Source of the DNA: Caldilineaceae bacterium
GTDB lineage: Bacteria; Chloroflexota; Anaerolineae; Caldilineales; Caldilineaceae
Assembly: GCA_011523365.1 (NCBI GenBank)
Contig: WTGY01000029.1
Span: 1 to 58,589, forward strand
Length of the DNA stretch: 58,589 nt
Direction: 5' to 3'
Part shown: positions 19,846 through 28,090 of the stretch, piece by piece
How the letters are laid out: every line of letters begins with the position of its first letter
How positions within the stretch are numbered: position 1 is the stretch's first letter
The notes under the pieces: generated by a model
Told to the model about the DNA's origin: nothing
What the model saw: the letters and a program-made list of their open reading frames with translations, nothing else
The model's database searches: none
Made by a program: the position numbers and the translations under genes

Positions 19846-21113
19846 TGCGTCTCTTCTCCCTGCAGAATCCTCTCCTCGCCCCTTGCCAGCTCCTCCAGAA
19901 TCGCGTCGGCAGAAGCGCCGCTGACGGCTAACTGTTTAATCGTGAGCGTCAGTTCGGTCCATGCGCTGCTTCGGTCGCGGAACCGGTTGTCCCGTTCGAG
20001 AAGACCGGCAATGATTTGCTGCTCCAGCTCCCGTCGGCCGAGATGTTGATCCGCCCCCACTGCAAACTCCGAGGCTCGCGTGTCATCGCGTACAAAGCAG
20101 AGCAACGGCTTGTATTGCTCTTCAACTACTTGCTCTAGCCGTTTCAAGTCCAGTCCGCCGCGGTCGAAAAGGAGCACTCCGCTCAGCCGCAGTTCGACCA
20201 CCGGTTCTTTACCACTGAACTGACGGCGCTGACGCTCGATATAACCCCTGCACTCTCCGACCAGGTCGGCCGGCGTCTCGCACGCGTCGACCTTGAAGAA
20301 CAGGCGTTCAAATGCACGCCGGGGATTTGCGTGCAGGACTGGGCGGTGCTTAGGCTCCGCCTCCGTATCCACCTCCACAAGATAGTATCCCCGCTCCCGC
20401 CAGGCCGCCTCAGTCAGTGAGTTGGTCTCCGGGCTGCCGGGATTATAGATCCAGTCGTCGAACTCGAAAGGCTTATGGAAGTGGCCCAGCGCCAGATAGT
20501 CCACATGGGGTCGCAGAGGAGCCAGCTCGCGGTGGCTCAGCGCGCCGCCTTGGTGGTCGAGTACTCTCTCAACGCCAGCGTGCGCCATGAAAATCGTGTA
20601 CTCTACTCCCTGTCTGTCGGCCGCCGCCAGCGCACCCGCCACCCGCTGCACGACCGGTGCCGCGGCACTGCCGTAGTAGCGCATACCGTAGACCCGCAGG
20701 CCCGGTACCGGTTCCACATAGGCCCCCTCGCGTCTTTCGTAGGGCGGGAGCCCGACCTCCTCCCCGTCCAAATGTGGGTTGAGCAGAACCAGCAGTTCCC
20801 GCTCGGCCAGAAATCGTACCCATCCGATACTGTCGCGATAGTAGGCCAATTCATGGTTGCCCTCCACCGCCAGGCAGGGTATGCCTGCCTCTTTCAGCCG
20901 CTCCAGGCCCGTGATGGCATGACTAAGCGTAATCGGGTCGATAGCGCGTTTTTCGAAAAGATCACCGGCCAGCAGCACGAAATCGACATTGGAACCGATG
21001 GCCGCATCAATAATCTCAAGATAGGCGCGGGTGAAGTCGTTCTGACGCTCCCGGCTGTTGTACTGCCGATAACCGAGATGGCAGTCGGCCATGTGGAGAA
21101 AGGTAGCGCGCAT
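19839..21113 (-). CDS. sbcD: Exonuclease subunit SbcD (Mre11-like nuclease)
   Basis: 424 residues. Mn-dependent phosphoesterase partner of SbcC. Metal-binding motifs in order: HMADCHLGYRQY (~7-18), LLAGDLFEKRAI, VEGNHELAYY, IFMAHAGVE and LALGHFHKP. A ~150-residue C-terminal capping and SbcC-binding region follows. Its 3' end overlaps sbcC. Confidence 0.95.
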   Translation of the reverse strand: MRATFLHMADCHLGYRQYNSRERQNDFTRAYLEIIDAAIGSNVDFVLLAGDLFEKRAIDPITLSHAITGLERLKEAGIPCLAVEGNHELAYYRDSIGWVRFLAERELLVLLNPHLDGEEVGLPPYERREGAYVEPVPGLRVYGMRYYGSAAAPVVQRVAGALAAADRQGVEYTIFMAHAGVERVLDHQGGALSHRELAPLRPHVDYLALGHFHKPFEFDDWIYNPGSPETNSLTEAAWRERGYYLVEVDTEAEPKHRPVLHANPRRAFERLFFKVDACETPADLVGECRGYIERQRRQFSGKEPVVELRLSGVLLFDRGGLDLKRLEQVVEEQYKPLLCFVRDDTRASEFAVGADQHLGRRELEQQIIAGLLERDNRFRDRSSAWTELTLTIKQLAVSGASADAILEELARGEERILQGEETQC

Positions 21114-21197
21114 GGTGTGCCCCAGCGGTAACCTGAACTGTAATGTGAAGAGGAGTTCGGATGCAGGTCAACGCGCGGCGTCGCACGTGAACTGCGG

Positions 21198-21583
21198 TCA
21201 ATCTTTGTCGTCTTTCTCAGCGGAGATGAACAGACTGAGGAGAAAGCTGACGAAACTGATGACGACGGCGCCCAGGAAGGCAGGGCCAAAGCCGTCTACC
21301 TGAAAATCGACGTTGAGCAGACCGGCCAGCCAGCCGGTCAAGAGCAGCATCAGGGCGTTGACTACAAAGGTGAACAGACCGAGCGTGACCAGAAAGGCCG
21401 GCAGGTCACCACCTGGACAATCGGTTTGATGACAGCATTGACAACGCCAAAGATCAGGGTGACCGCCAGCAGGCTGCCGAAATCCACCTCGCCACCGGCG
21501 CCAAACTGAATGCCGTCAATCAGTGTTGACGCCACGTACAGGGCGATGGCGTTCCCGACCAGCCGAAGAATAAGCGTCATCAT
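21198..21583 (-). pseudogene. Phage-holin-family (YvlD-like) membrane protein, frameshifted
   Basis: Reading from 21583, the first ~63 residues (LILRLVGNAIALYVASTLI ... FGVVNAVIKPIVQVVT) match the first half of the small four-helix phage_holin_4_2/YvlD family. The frame then runs into a stop. Shifting frame at ~21404-21406 restores the expected continuation LPAFLVTLGLFTFVVNALML ... VVVSFVSFLLSLFIS to a stop at 21198. Adding one C to make ACCCTG gives V-V-T-L-P exactly. This is a single-base deletion in a short C run: real decay or a sequencing/assembly error. It begins 2 bp after the GNAT stop, so it belongs to the hrcA transcript. Confidence 0.8.
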
Positions 21584-21585
21584 TC

Positions 21586-22599
21586 CTACATGCGCAGGCG
21601 CATCGTGTACAACGTGCTGCGCACGGCAAAGCCGTGGTCCAGCAGCGTCTGCGCCGCGATTTCGTCCTGTGTGCTCACAGTGGCCCGCAACGGCCAGCGG
21701 GGAGAATCCTGCAGAAGTGCCAGCGCGCTCAAAACCAGCGGCTGGGCATACTGTTCCTGGGCGTCGGGCCGCAGCCAGAGACGAATATGGTGCTCCCCCT
21801 GCCACCATCGGGCGGTCACCTGGATTGCACCTTCAAAGCGGCTGCTGTAGTCGCGGATAGCGTAGCGATAAATCCGCTGGCGGCCGACAAGCCTGTTCAC
21901 CAATTCACCAATGCGCTTTTCGAGTGGAACCTGGAAGTCGTCTCGCCTTACGGCCCGCCACCATTGGAATTCGGCGTTGGGCCGGCTGGTGGCCAGATCA
22001 TAGAGCAGATTGCTGTCGGACGGAGAGAACGCCTGCAGGTTGGACAGTACCGGCAATGCGACCCGCCTCGGCGCGCCAGGCGCGTAAAGTTCGGACGTCC
22101 CCCCCATGTTTTCGAAGCGAAGCCGTTCATAAAGGCCGCGCGCGATCTCGTTTTCCCCTCGCACTTGCAGCACAGCCCAGGACCCGCCCATGTCGCGGAT
22201 GTACTCCAGGGCATGCTCCATGAGCGCGCGACTGATTCCGCGCCCGCGCCAAGCCGGGGAGACGGCCACATTTGCGATCTGCCAGCGCCCGCTGCCGCTG
22301 GCCGCACGCTGCACCGTCACGTTCCCCACTACCCGCTTGTTCTCCACCCAGACAAAACCGTTGAAGACATTCCGAAATTCGCCGGTACTGCGGTAAAGAA
22401 TGCGCACCAGCCCGCTCATATAACCGAGAATCCGCAGCTCGCGCAGCGCAGCCTCGCCCTGTTCATCCAGCTCTTCGGCAAAAGCCTCGGTGATCAATCT
22501 GGAAACGGCGCGCAGATCACGCCCAACATCAAAGGGCCGAATGCCCCGATGGGGGTCTCGAAGGCGGCTGGCCGCGGCGGGCCGGGTTAAGGCAACCAT
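21586..22599 (-). CDS. GNAT-family N-acetyltransferase with an extra C-terminal domain
   Basis: 337 residues. The acetyl-CoA motif VAVSPAWRGRGISRALMEHA (~115-135) and the following GGSWAVLQVRGENEIARGLYERLRF define a GNAT domain over ~15-175. The remaining ~160 residues (QWWRAVRRDDFQVPLEKRIG ... HIRLWLRPDA) look like a second, degenerate GNAT-like or accessory domain. The substrate is unknown. It lies 29 bp downstream of grpE in the same direction, where dnaK would often be. Confidence 0.82.
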   Translation of the reverse strand: MVALTRPAAASRLRDPHRGIRPFDVGRDLRAVSRLITEAFAEELDEQGEAALRELRILGYMSGLVRILYRSTGEFRNVFNGFVWVENKRVVGNVTVQRAASGSGRWQIANVAVSPAWRGRGISRALMEHALEYIRDMGGSWAVLQVRGENEIARGLYERLRFENMGGTSELYAPGAPRRVALPVLSNLQAFSPSDSNLLYDLATSRPNAEFQWWRAVRRDDFQVPLEKRIGELVNRLVGRQRIYRYAIRDYSSRFEGAIQVTARWWQGEHHIRLWLRPDAQEQYAQPLVLSALALLQDSPRWPLRATVSTQDEIAAQTLLDHGFAVRSTLYTMRLRM

Positions 22600-22628
22600 T
22601 TAGAGGAAGGAGAAAAGCGCCCAGCTAT

Positions 22629-23237
22629 TCACTGCGCAACGCGGACAAGCGCCGGACGCAGGATCCGGTCCTGGATGCGATAGCCGGTGCGTAAGGTCTG
22701 GATGATGTGCCCGCTGGGAACATCTTCGTTCGGCTCATTCGAAATGGCCTCATGTTGATTCGGGTCGAATTCACCACTCTTGGCCAGCGGCTCGACTTCT
22801 GAACTGGCCAGTATTTCCAGAAGCTTCTGCTGAATCTGCTCGAATCCCTGCAGCCAGGCCTGGTCCTCTCCCGGTACGCCTTTCGGCACGTTCTGAAAGG
22901 CCAGCTCAAGGTCATCGAGAACGGGCAGCAGCTGGCGTAACATGCTTTCCGTGGCTCGCTTTATGCGTTCCTCGTTCTGCCGCTCGCGGCGTTTGCCCGC
23001 GTTCTCATATTCGGCGACGGTGCGCTGCATCTTGTCGAGGTGGCTGGCAGCCTGCACCTGCGCCTCCTCCAACTCCGACTGAAGCCGGACGATCGTCTCT
23101 TCGGGCGTTTCGTCCCGTTCTTCAGTCTCTTCACTGTCGGATACACCGCTTGCGTCAGACCCCTCCGCCTCCAGAACAGCCTCTTCAGGCACCTGACCGT
23201 TATCCGGTTCTACCGCTGCGTCTTCTTGTTTACTCAT
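22629..23237 (-). CDS. grpE: Nucleotide-exchange factor GrpE
   Basis: 202 residues. GrpE releases ADP from DnaK. An acidic N-terminal ~55 residues precede a long helix (EETIVRLQSELEEAQVQA ... AEYENAGKRRERQNEERI), then LLPVLDDLELAFQNVP and the C-terminal beta domain with FDPNQHEAISNEPNEDVPSG and LRTGYRIQDRILRPALVRVA. It follows hrcA by 28 bp. No dnaK or dnaJ is in the window. Confidence 0.95.
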   Translation of the reverse strand: MSKQEDAAVEPDNGQVPEEAVLEAEGSDASGVSDSEETEERDETPEETIVRLQSELEEAQVQAASHLDKMQRTVAEYENAGKRRERQNEERIKRATESMLRQLLPVLDDLELAFQNVPKGVPGEDQAWLQGFEQIQQKLLEILASSEVEPLAKSGEFDPNQHEAISNEPNEDVPSGHIIQTLRTGYRIQDRILRPALVRVAQ

Positions 23238-23265
23238 GTATGGTCCTGTTACGCAAATATGTTGT

Positions 23266-24303
23266 CTAACGGCTTGGGCCGTAGAGTTGGTGCATCAGTT
23301 CGTTCAGAAGTGTGGCGACATACCGAACTGCCCCAACTGTCCGGCCGTATGGCATTCGCATCGGGCCGACTACGCCCAGCAGGCCGCCGACCCGGTCCGG
23401 TACCCCATAGCGGCTGAGTACAAGGCTGATGTCCTGCATGTCGCCAAAACGGCCTTCTCCGGCAATCATCACCTGTACGTCGCTCAACTCCATCACATCA
23501 TCGTATATCTCTTGCAGCAGCGTACGCTGTTCGAATACCTCCACGATCCGGCTCACTTGCGGCCCGTCCGTGAATTCAGGCTCGGCCAGCACCTGTGCCA
23601 GCCCGTGTCGATAAACGCGGTCAGTGATCTGCTCTTCCGACTGGAGTAGGGTGTTCAGCACAATCTCGCCCACCTCGCGGGCGAAGCCGGTGAACTCCTC
23701 CAGCTTTTCCGGCAGATCGGCAGCCGTTGCTCCGGAGATTTCACCATTGAGCTGGTTGCTCGCCCGGCTCAACTCCTCCTGAAAAATTGGCTGTTCCAAG
23801 TTGATCAACTGCTGTTTCAGCGTTCCTGTGGCCAGAACAAGCACCAGCAGCACCACCGTATCCTGAATGCCGATCAACTCCAGGTGTTTGACCCGGCTCG
23901 AAATGGAGCGCGGGGAGGTCGCCAGCGCCGCACCCGTGGAGGCCTTGGCCAGGACCGCCGTGCTGAGACGCAGCCACTGATCTATCTCCCGCCGGGCCTG
24001 ATGGAACTGATGGCGGATCATGTGCCGCTCATGCGACGGCAGATCGGTGTGGGCCATCAGATTGGCCACAAAATACCGGTAACCGCCGTCGGTGGGAATG
24101 CGCCCGGCGCTGGTGTGGGGGTGGGTCAGCAGGCCGGCCTTTTCCAGCGCAGCCAGATCGTTGCGAATGGTCGCCGCGCTGACGCCCAGATCGTACTTCT
24201 TCGCGATCGACTGGCTGCCCACCGGTTGGGCATTCTCCACATATTCCTGGATGACGATCTGCAGCACCTGTTTACGGCGCTGGCTCAACTGCAATTCGGT
24301 CAT
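23266..24303 (-). CDS. hrcA: Heat-inducible repressor HrcA
   Basis: 345 residues from ATG 24303; an upstream in-frame start at 24405 would add 34 unconserved residues. HrcA binds CIRCE operators and represses chaperone genes until titrated by unfolded protein and GroEL. The winged-helix N-terminus (LSQRRKQVLQIVIQEYVENA, QPVGSQSIAKKYDLGVSAAT, IRNDLAALEKAGLLTHPHTS, AGRIPTDGGYRYFV) is clear, and VVGPMRMPYGRTVGAVRYV is the conserved C-terminal box. A CIRCE element lies 124 bp upstream, implying autoregulation. Confidence 0.96.
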   Translation of the reverse strand: MTELQLSQRRKQVLQIVIQEYVENAQPVGSQSIAKKYDLGVSAATIRNDLAALEKAGLLTHPHTSAGRIPTDGGYRYFVANLMAHTDLPSHERHMIRHQFHQARREIDQWLRLSTAVLAKASTGAALATSPRSISSRVKHLELIGIQDTVVLLVLVLATGTLKQQLINLEQPIFQEELSRASNQLNGEISGATAADLPEKLEEFTGFAREVGEIVLNTLLQSEEQITDRVYRHGLAQVLAEPEFTDGPQVSRIVEVFEQRTLLQEIYDDVMELSDVQVMIAGEGRFGDMQDISLVLSRYGVPDRVGGLLGVVGPMRMPYGRTVGAVRYVATLLNELMHQLYGPSR

Positions 24304-24426
24304 AACCTGCTGGCAGATAGGATTGCCGCCTGTCTCTCTTTTCTCCCGCGTGCCGAATGCGCGGCCGAGGGAACGAGAGTCGAACGGTTGAACAGTTGGC
24401 AGCAATCAGACGTTTGAGAATTGCCC

Positions 24427-24453
24427 TTAGCACTCTTGTGATGGGAGTGCTAG
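24427..24453 (-). promoter_or_regulatory. CIRCE operator (HrcA-binding site)
   Basis: TTAGCACTC, 9-bp spacer, GAGTGCTAG. It differs from the consensus TTAGCACTC-N9-GAGTGCTAA by one base. It sits immediately downstream of the hrcA -10, the usual position for HrcA repression. Confidence 0.95.
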
Positions 24454-24463
24454 CCGAGTAAGG

Positions 24464-24493
24464 AGTGTAACAAACCGGGCAGAGGGTTGTCAA
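24464..24493 (-). promoter_or_regulatory. Promoter of hrcA-grpE operon
   Basis: On the minus strand TTGACA (24488-24493), 18-bp spacer, TACACT (24464-24469), followed at once by CIRCE. The end of a mobile element lies 15 bp upstream of the -35. Confidence 0.85.
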
Positions 24494-24621
24494 GGAATTT
24501 GAGTTGAAGGGTGCATCCCGAAATGGAGTTTTACCTTCTTATGCCTCAAGAAGCAACAGAGCCGTTTCCAGTCCTCAATCAACTCGAAGGAAAGCGCCTT
24601 CTCTGACCTCTAACTACTGAC

Positions 24622-24702
24622 TACTAACTGCTGCAGTTCTGGGCGGTCGGGCCTATTCGGCCCTCCCTTGTGCGGGGGCTCCGCCCCCGCAACGCCCCCC
24701 CC
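24622..24702 (+). repeat. Repeat module A, copy 1
   Basis: ACTAACTGCTGCAG, then GGGCGGTCGGGCC, a GGCC palindrome, CCTCCCTTGTGCGGGGG and CCCCCGCAACGCCCCC. It forms two nested GC-rich hairpins. A close copy in the same orientation is at 58276-58351, at a similar distance from the left end of the element there. Confidence 0.75.
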
Positions 24703-24815
24703 AACAACATGCCTCGCCGACCGGGTGTCGATATTCGTAACAGGAGCCTAACCGAAGGTGTCCAGCCAGACCACGTCCCGCCAATCCCATCAGATCTCCG
24801 CAGGTGCCGGCCTTG
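24679..24815 (+). repeat. Repeat module B, copy 1
   Basis: About 137 bp that recurs in inverted orientation at 58452-58589, with roughly 80% identity by eye over the central 110 bp (shared blocks include GGTCTGGCTGGACAC and GAGGCATGTTGT on the minus strand). Differences are mostly single substitutions. Confidence 0.7.
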
Positions 24816-24977
24816 TGCCTGCCCTCGCACCCTCCCCAACTGACGGACTCCACCGTACGGCCGGCCTGGCGCCTGCACTGCATCTCGCCAAAAGATGGTA
24901 AACAGTTCCAGCCACCGCCGGCACTGATTCCCCGCCAGACTGTTCCCACTCCAAATCTGGGATGCACCCGAGTTGAA

Positions 24978-26552
24978 TCAGTAGGCGTTTTTGTTTGTCC
25001 CGAGTAGCCACTGGCCTAGTGTGCGAATAATAATTTTGATGTCCAGGGCCAGTGACCAGTTTTCGATATACCAGAGATCGTACTTTGTGCGCTCCTCGAT
25101 CGACGTGTCGCCCCGCATCCCGTTTACCGCCGCCCAACCGGTCATCCCGGCCTTTTCGCGGTGGCGGTCCATATAGCGTGGAATCATCTGCCGGAACTGC
25201 TCCACGTAGACCGGTCGTTCCGGGCGCGGCCCGACCAGGCTCATCTCGCCAAAGAGAACATTTATCAACTGCGGCAGTTCATCGATATTGGTGCTACGAA
25301 TGAAAGCACCCAGTTTGGTGCGCCTGGGATCGTTCTCAACCGTCCAGCCTGGCCCGGATTCTTCAGCGTCCTCACGCATCGAGCGGAACTTCAGTATCTT
25401 GAACGACTTGGCGTCCAAGCCCATCCGTTCATGTGTGTAGAAGACCGGCCCGGGGCTGTCCAGTTTGATCAAAAGCGCCACCAGCATCAGGAAGGGGCTG
25501 AGTACGACCAGGCCGATAGCGCTTCCCACCAGATCCATCCCGCGCTTCAGTGTCAGTCTCCAACCCTGGAGGGCCACGTCGCGCACTGTGACCAAGGGCA
25601 ACCCGCCGAGATAGCCAATCGTCACTTCACTGGCCATAATCCCGAACGCATCCGGCAGCACGCGTATGCCGACCTTTTCGCGCTCACATAGGCTGATGAT
25701 GCCGATCAATTCCTGGTGTGTACTTTCCGGCAGGGCGATGATCACTTCGTCGACTGCAAATTCGTCAATAATTCTGGGGATGTCGGCGACGCCGCCCAGA
25801 ATCGGCACATTCAGAATGGAACGTGTACTGCTGTTATCTACGATCCCGATTACCTGAAAGCCCAGTTTTGGATTAGCCTGCATCCTCTGCAGGATCATGC
25901 GCCCGGAGTCGCCGCCGCCGATGAGCAGAACCCGGTCCCCGCCGATTCCTCTGGCCTGGGCATTCCACTGTATCTGCGCATGCAACGTCCGGCCAACTGT
26001 CAAGATGATGATGTTGAGCAACCAGGCATAGCCCAGGAACGTGCGGTGGTAAACGAAATCCCGCAGAAAAAGGCTCACCAGAGCGACGGTCAGTAGCGTG
26101 CAGAGTGTCGTAAGTTTCGCGGTGCGAAAAATCTCATCCAGCTGACCGAGCGGCCGGCGGCGCTGGTACATGCGCTGCGAAGAGAAGAGCGACAGCAGCA
26201 CCAGTGACTGCGTCACCGGCAATGGCAGGAATTCCAGAAATGGACCGACAATGATATCCGGCTGCAGCTCCATCAGACGCGGCGTCAGGTTCATCTCAGT
26301 GAGCCGGTGGGCCAGAAAGAAGGCAAGCCACGTGCACCCCAAATCCACAAACGCCAGCGAGAGCGCGAAAACAAGCTGGGCGCGCTTTGGCACGCCCGGC
26401 CGCTGGGCGCGCAGGGCCGAGTACCTCCCGTTTGGACTGGAGAATACGCCCTCCTCGAACGCAGCCGAATCTTCCGCAGTCGCGGATGGCCGCGATTCTG
26501 TCGCAGCCTCCTCCTCAAGTTCTGATGTCGGCCGAACCGGTGACTTCCACAT
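24978..26552 (-). CDS. Polyprenyl glycosylphosphotransferase (exopolysaccharide priming enzyme)
   Basis: 524 residues. Transfers a sugar-1-phosphate to undecaprenyl phosphate to begin a polysaccharide repeat unit. A variable N-terminal ~65 residues precede about four membrane helices (~65-190), a Rossmann-like CoA-binding domain ([17 protein letters not shown], ~210-225), a fifth helix ([20 protein letters not shown]) and the catalytic PHPT domain ([60 protein letters not shown]). It works with uppP and the GT2 that follows. Its stop is adjacent to the MITE target duplication. Confidence 0.93.
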   Translation of the reverse strand: MWKSPVRPTSELEEEAATESRPSATAEDSAAFEEGVFSSPNGRYSALRAQRPGVPKRAQLVFALSLAFVDLGCTWLAFFLAHRLTEMNLTPRLMELQPDIIVGPFLEFLPLPVTQSLVLLSLFSSQRMYQRRRPLGQLDEIFRTAKLTTLCTLLTVALVSLFLRDFVYHRTFLGYAWLLNIIILTVGRTLHAQIQWNAQARGIGGDRVLLIGGGDSGRMILQRMQANPKLGFQVIGIVDNSSTRSILNVPILGGVADIPRIIDEFAVDEVIIALPESTHQELIGIISLCEREKVGIRVLPDAFGIMASEVTIGYLGGLPLVTVRDVALQGWRLTLKRGMDLVGSAIGLVVLSPFLMLVALLIKLDSPGPVFYTHERMGLDAKSFKILKFRSMREDAEESGPGWTVENDPRRTKLGAFIRSTNIDELPQLINVLFGEMSLVGPRPERPVYVEQFRQMIPRYMDRHREKAGMTGWAAVNGMRGDTSIEERTKYDLWYIENWSLALDIKIIIRTLGQWLLGTNKNAY

Positions 26553-26660
26553 CGTGCCTATTGCTTGAGACCATCAGTGGGCGGCAAGTAGATTTCCACA
26601 ACTGATTTCACGAATTCTTGGCGGACCGGTCTTCGATATTGCTTGTAACGCGAAACTTTG

Positions 26661-27680
26661 CTAAATCCGCTCCTGTCGCAGTTTCCAAAGCCGGATGGCA
26701 ATGTCAACGCCGCCAATCAGAGCAATACTGAGCCAGATAAGTTTGTCCAGTATCCATGAACTGTTGGCCCGGTAATGTTTGCGATAGAAGATCCACATCG
26801 CTTCATAGAAGGCGCGGCGGGCCTTGCGGCTCCTGCGGCTGGAGGCCTCTTTGACATGCGTGATCTCAACCTCGCCGTTATACCAGACTTCCCAGCCCGC
26901 GCTCTTGATGCGCTTTGCCCAATCAAGGTCTTCGCCGTACATGAAGTAGGCCTCGTCCAACAGCCCGACCTCCACAATCGCCTGCGTGCGCACCTGCATA
27001 TATGCGCCCACGACCGAATCCACAGGATGAACGGCATCCTCCGGCAGGTAGCTCAAATTATAGGCGTTGAATCGCTTGCTTCGGGGGAACAGCCGGCTCA
27101 GACGGGTCATGCGGCAGAAGCTCACCCAAGGTGTGGGAAAGCTGCGCCGGCAGGCCAAATCGAGCGTTCCGTCCGGCCGTCGTACTCGCGGACCGGCGAC
27201 CCCGAGGTCGGGCCGCTCGTCCATGAACTGTATCATGTCGGCCAGTGCGTTCGCCGGCAATACAGTGTCATTATTAAGAAGAAGAGTGTAGCGCGGAAAA
27301 GGACCGTTGCGCGGCAGTTGGCCGTCAGAGAGGCCGAGCTGGCGTAGAGCCAGGTTGTTGCCTGCGCTGAAGCCGAGATTGGTTTCCGAAACGATCAGGC
27401 CTGCCTGTGGGAAGTGGTCGCTCATCATGGCGACACTGTCGTCACTGCTGCCGTTGTCAACAACACATACCGTGTAGGAAAAACCCCCGGCAGAGGCGAA
27501 CACCGATGTCAGGCATCCGGACAGAAGAGCGCTGGCGTTGTAGTTGACAATGATTATCGCGAGGTCTATTCCCTGTGCAGACGGAATAGAGCCGGAGGAC
27601 ATCCCACTTGTTGGCAGCGTTGACTCCGAGCCGCTGCTCTCAATCCATTCTGACCAGACGACATGGCGGGGAGACTGCAT
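26661..27680 (-). CDS. Family 2 glycosyltransferase, membrane-anchored
   Basis: 339 residues (or from ATG ~27602). The GT-A fold is shown by LAIIIVNYNASALLSGCLTS, the metal-binding LLNNDTVL, GVAGPRVRRPDGTLDLACRR and the acceptor motif DEAYFMYGEDLDWAKRI, a pattern of rhamnosyltransferase-like enzymes. One C-terminal helix (LDKLIWLSIALIGGVDIAI) probably tethers it to the membrane. It lies directly upstream of the sugar transferase in the same direction, so both likely build one surface glycan. Confidence 0.88.
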   Translation of the reverse strand: MQSPRHVVWSEWIESSGSESTLPTSGMSSGSIPSAQGIDLAIIIVNYNASALLSGCLTSVFASAGGFSYTVCVVDNGSSDDSVAMMSDHFPQAGLIVSETNLGFSAGNNLALRQLGLSDGQLPRNGPFPRYTLLLNNDTVLPANALADMIQFMDERPDLGVAGPRVRRPDGTLDLACRRSFPTPWVSFCRMTRLSRLFPRSKRFNAYNLSYLPEDAVHPVDSVVGAYMQVRTQAIVEVGLLDEAYFMYGEDLDWAKRIKSAGWEVWYNGEVEITHVKEASSRRSRKARRAFYEAMWIFYRKHYRANSSWILDKLIWLSIALIGGVDIAIRLWKLRQERI

Positions 27681-28090
27681 TTTCTGAGTTTCTGTTCACC
27701 CGCTGCTCAACTCTTCAAACGGTTGAAAAGGGCCGCGGGCGGCATATTTGAGCGAAAAAAGGCTGCGATCAGTACGATCACTTAGGGATGATCAACTGTC
27801 GCACAGCGCAGAACAGGCAATCAAAAAGGTCAGGCAGATTGCAGATCTCACAGCCGGAACCGTCTCCTCTAAGTGCGTCTGATTCTAGCATGGCATGCTG
27901 CTTAAGCCAAAGCGTTTGTCTGAACCACCCCCTTGGTTCACTGTATATCGGCGGCCGTCTCGGATCCGACGGTCTGACGGCAAAAAGCAAATATGATGCC
28001 AAAGGTGTTTACCATCCCTGTTCGTTCTGCCGGCTGTGTCATTCCCTGTTCAAGGTTGAGCGATCAGAAAGCTGTCACACCCCCTCCCAC
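27681..28090. other. 410-bp gap, no gene recognised
   Basis: No supported ORF. One small hairpin (GAACCA, loop CCCCCT, TGGTTC near 27920-27940) is visible. It may hold the promoter for the GT2-sugar transferase pair, but no clear sigma-70 match was found. Confidence 0.4.

Larger units (their letters stand above)
24509..24969 (+). mobile_element. Small non-autonomous element (MITE-like) with perfect 8-bp target duplication
   Basis: 461 bp bounded by GGGTGCATCCC (24509-24519) and its exact inverse GGGATGCACCC (24959-24969). The direct repeat GAGTTGAA abuts both ends (24501-24508 and 24970-24977), which is the footprint of transposition. It holds no credible ORF. Inside are the GC-rich modules listed separately. 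It sits between the hrcA promoter and the stop codon of the convergent-side sugar transferase gene (which ends at 24978). At least three related elements occur in the window. Confidence 0.85.

Noticed and set aside
24509..24519. GGGTGCATCCC only as an activator box
   Set aside because: The exact inverted partner and target duplication at 24959-24977 favour a mobile element, though a regulatory role after insertion is not excluded.
24624..24967. Overlapping short ORFs inside the 24.5-kb element
   Set aside because: They arise from GC-rich repeats; several frames are open at once, and the related 58-kb copy shows no consistent coding conservation.
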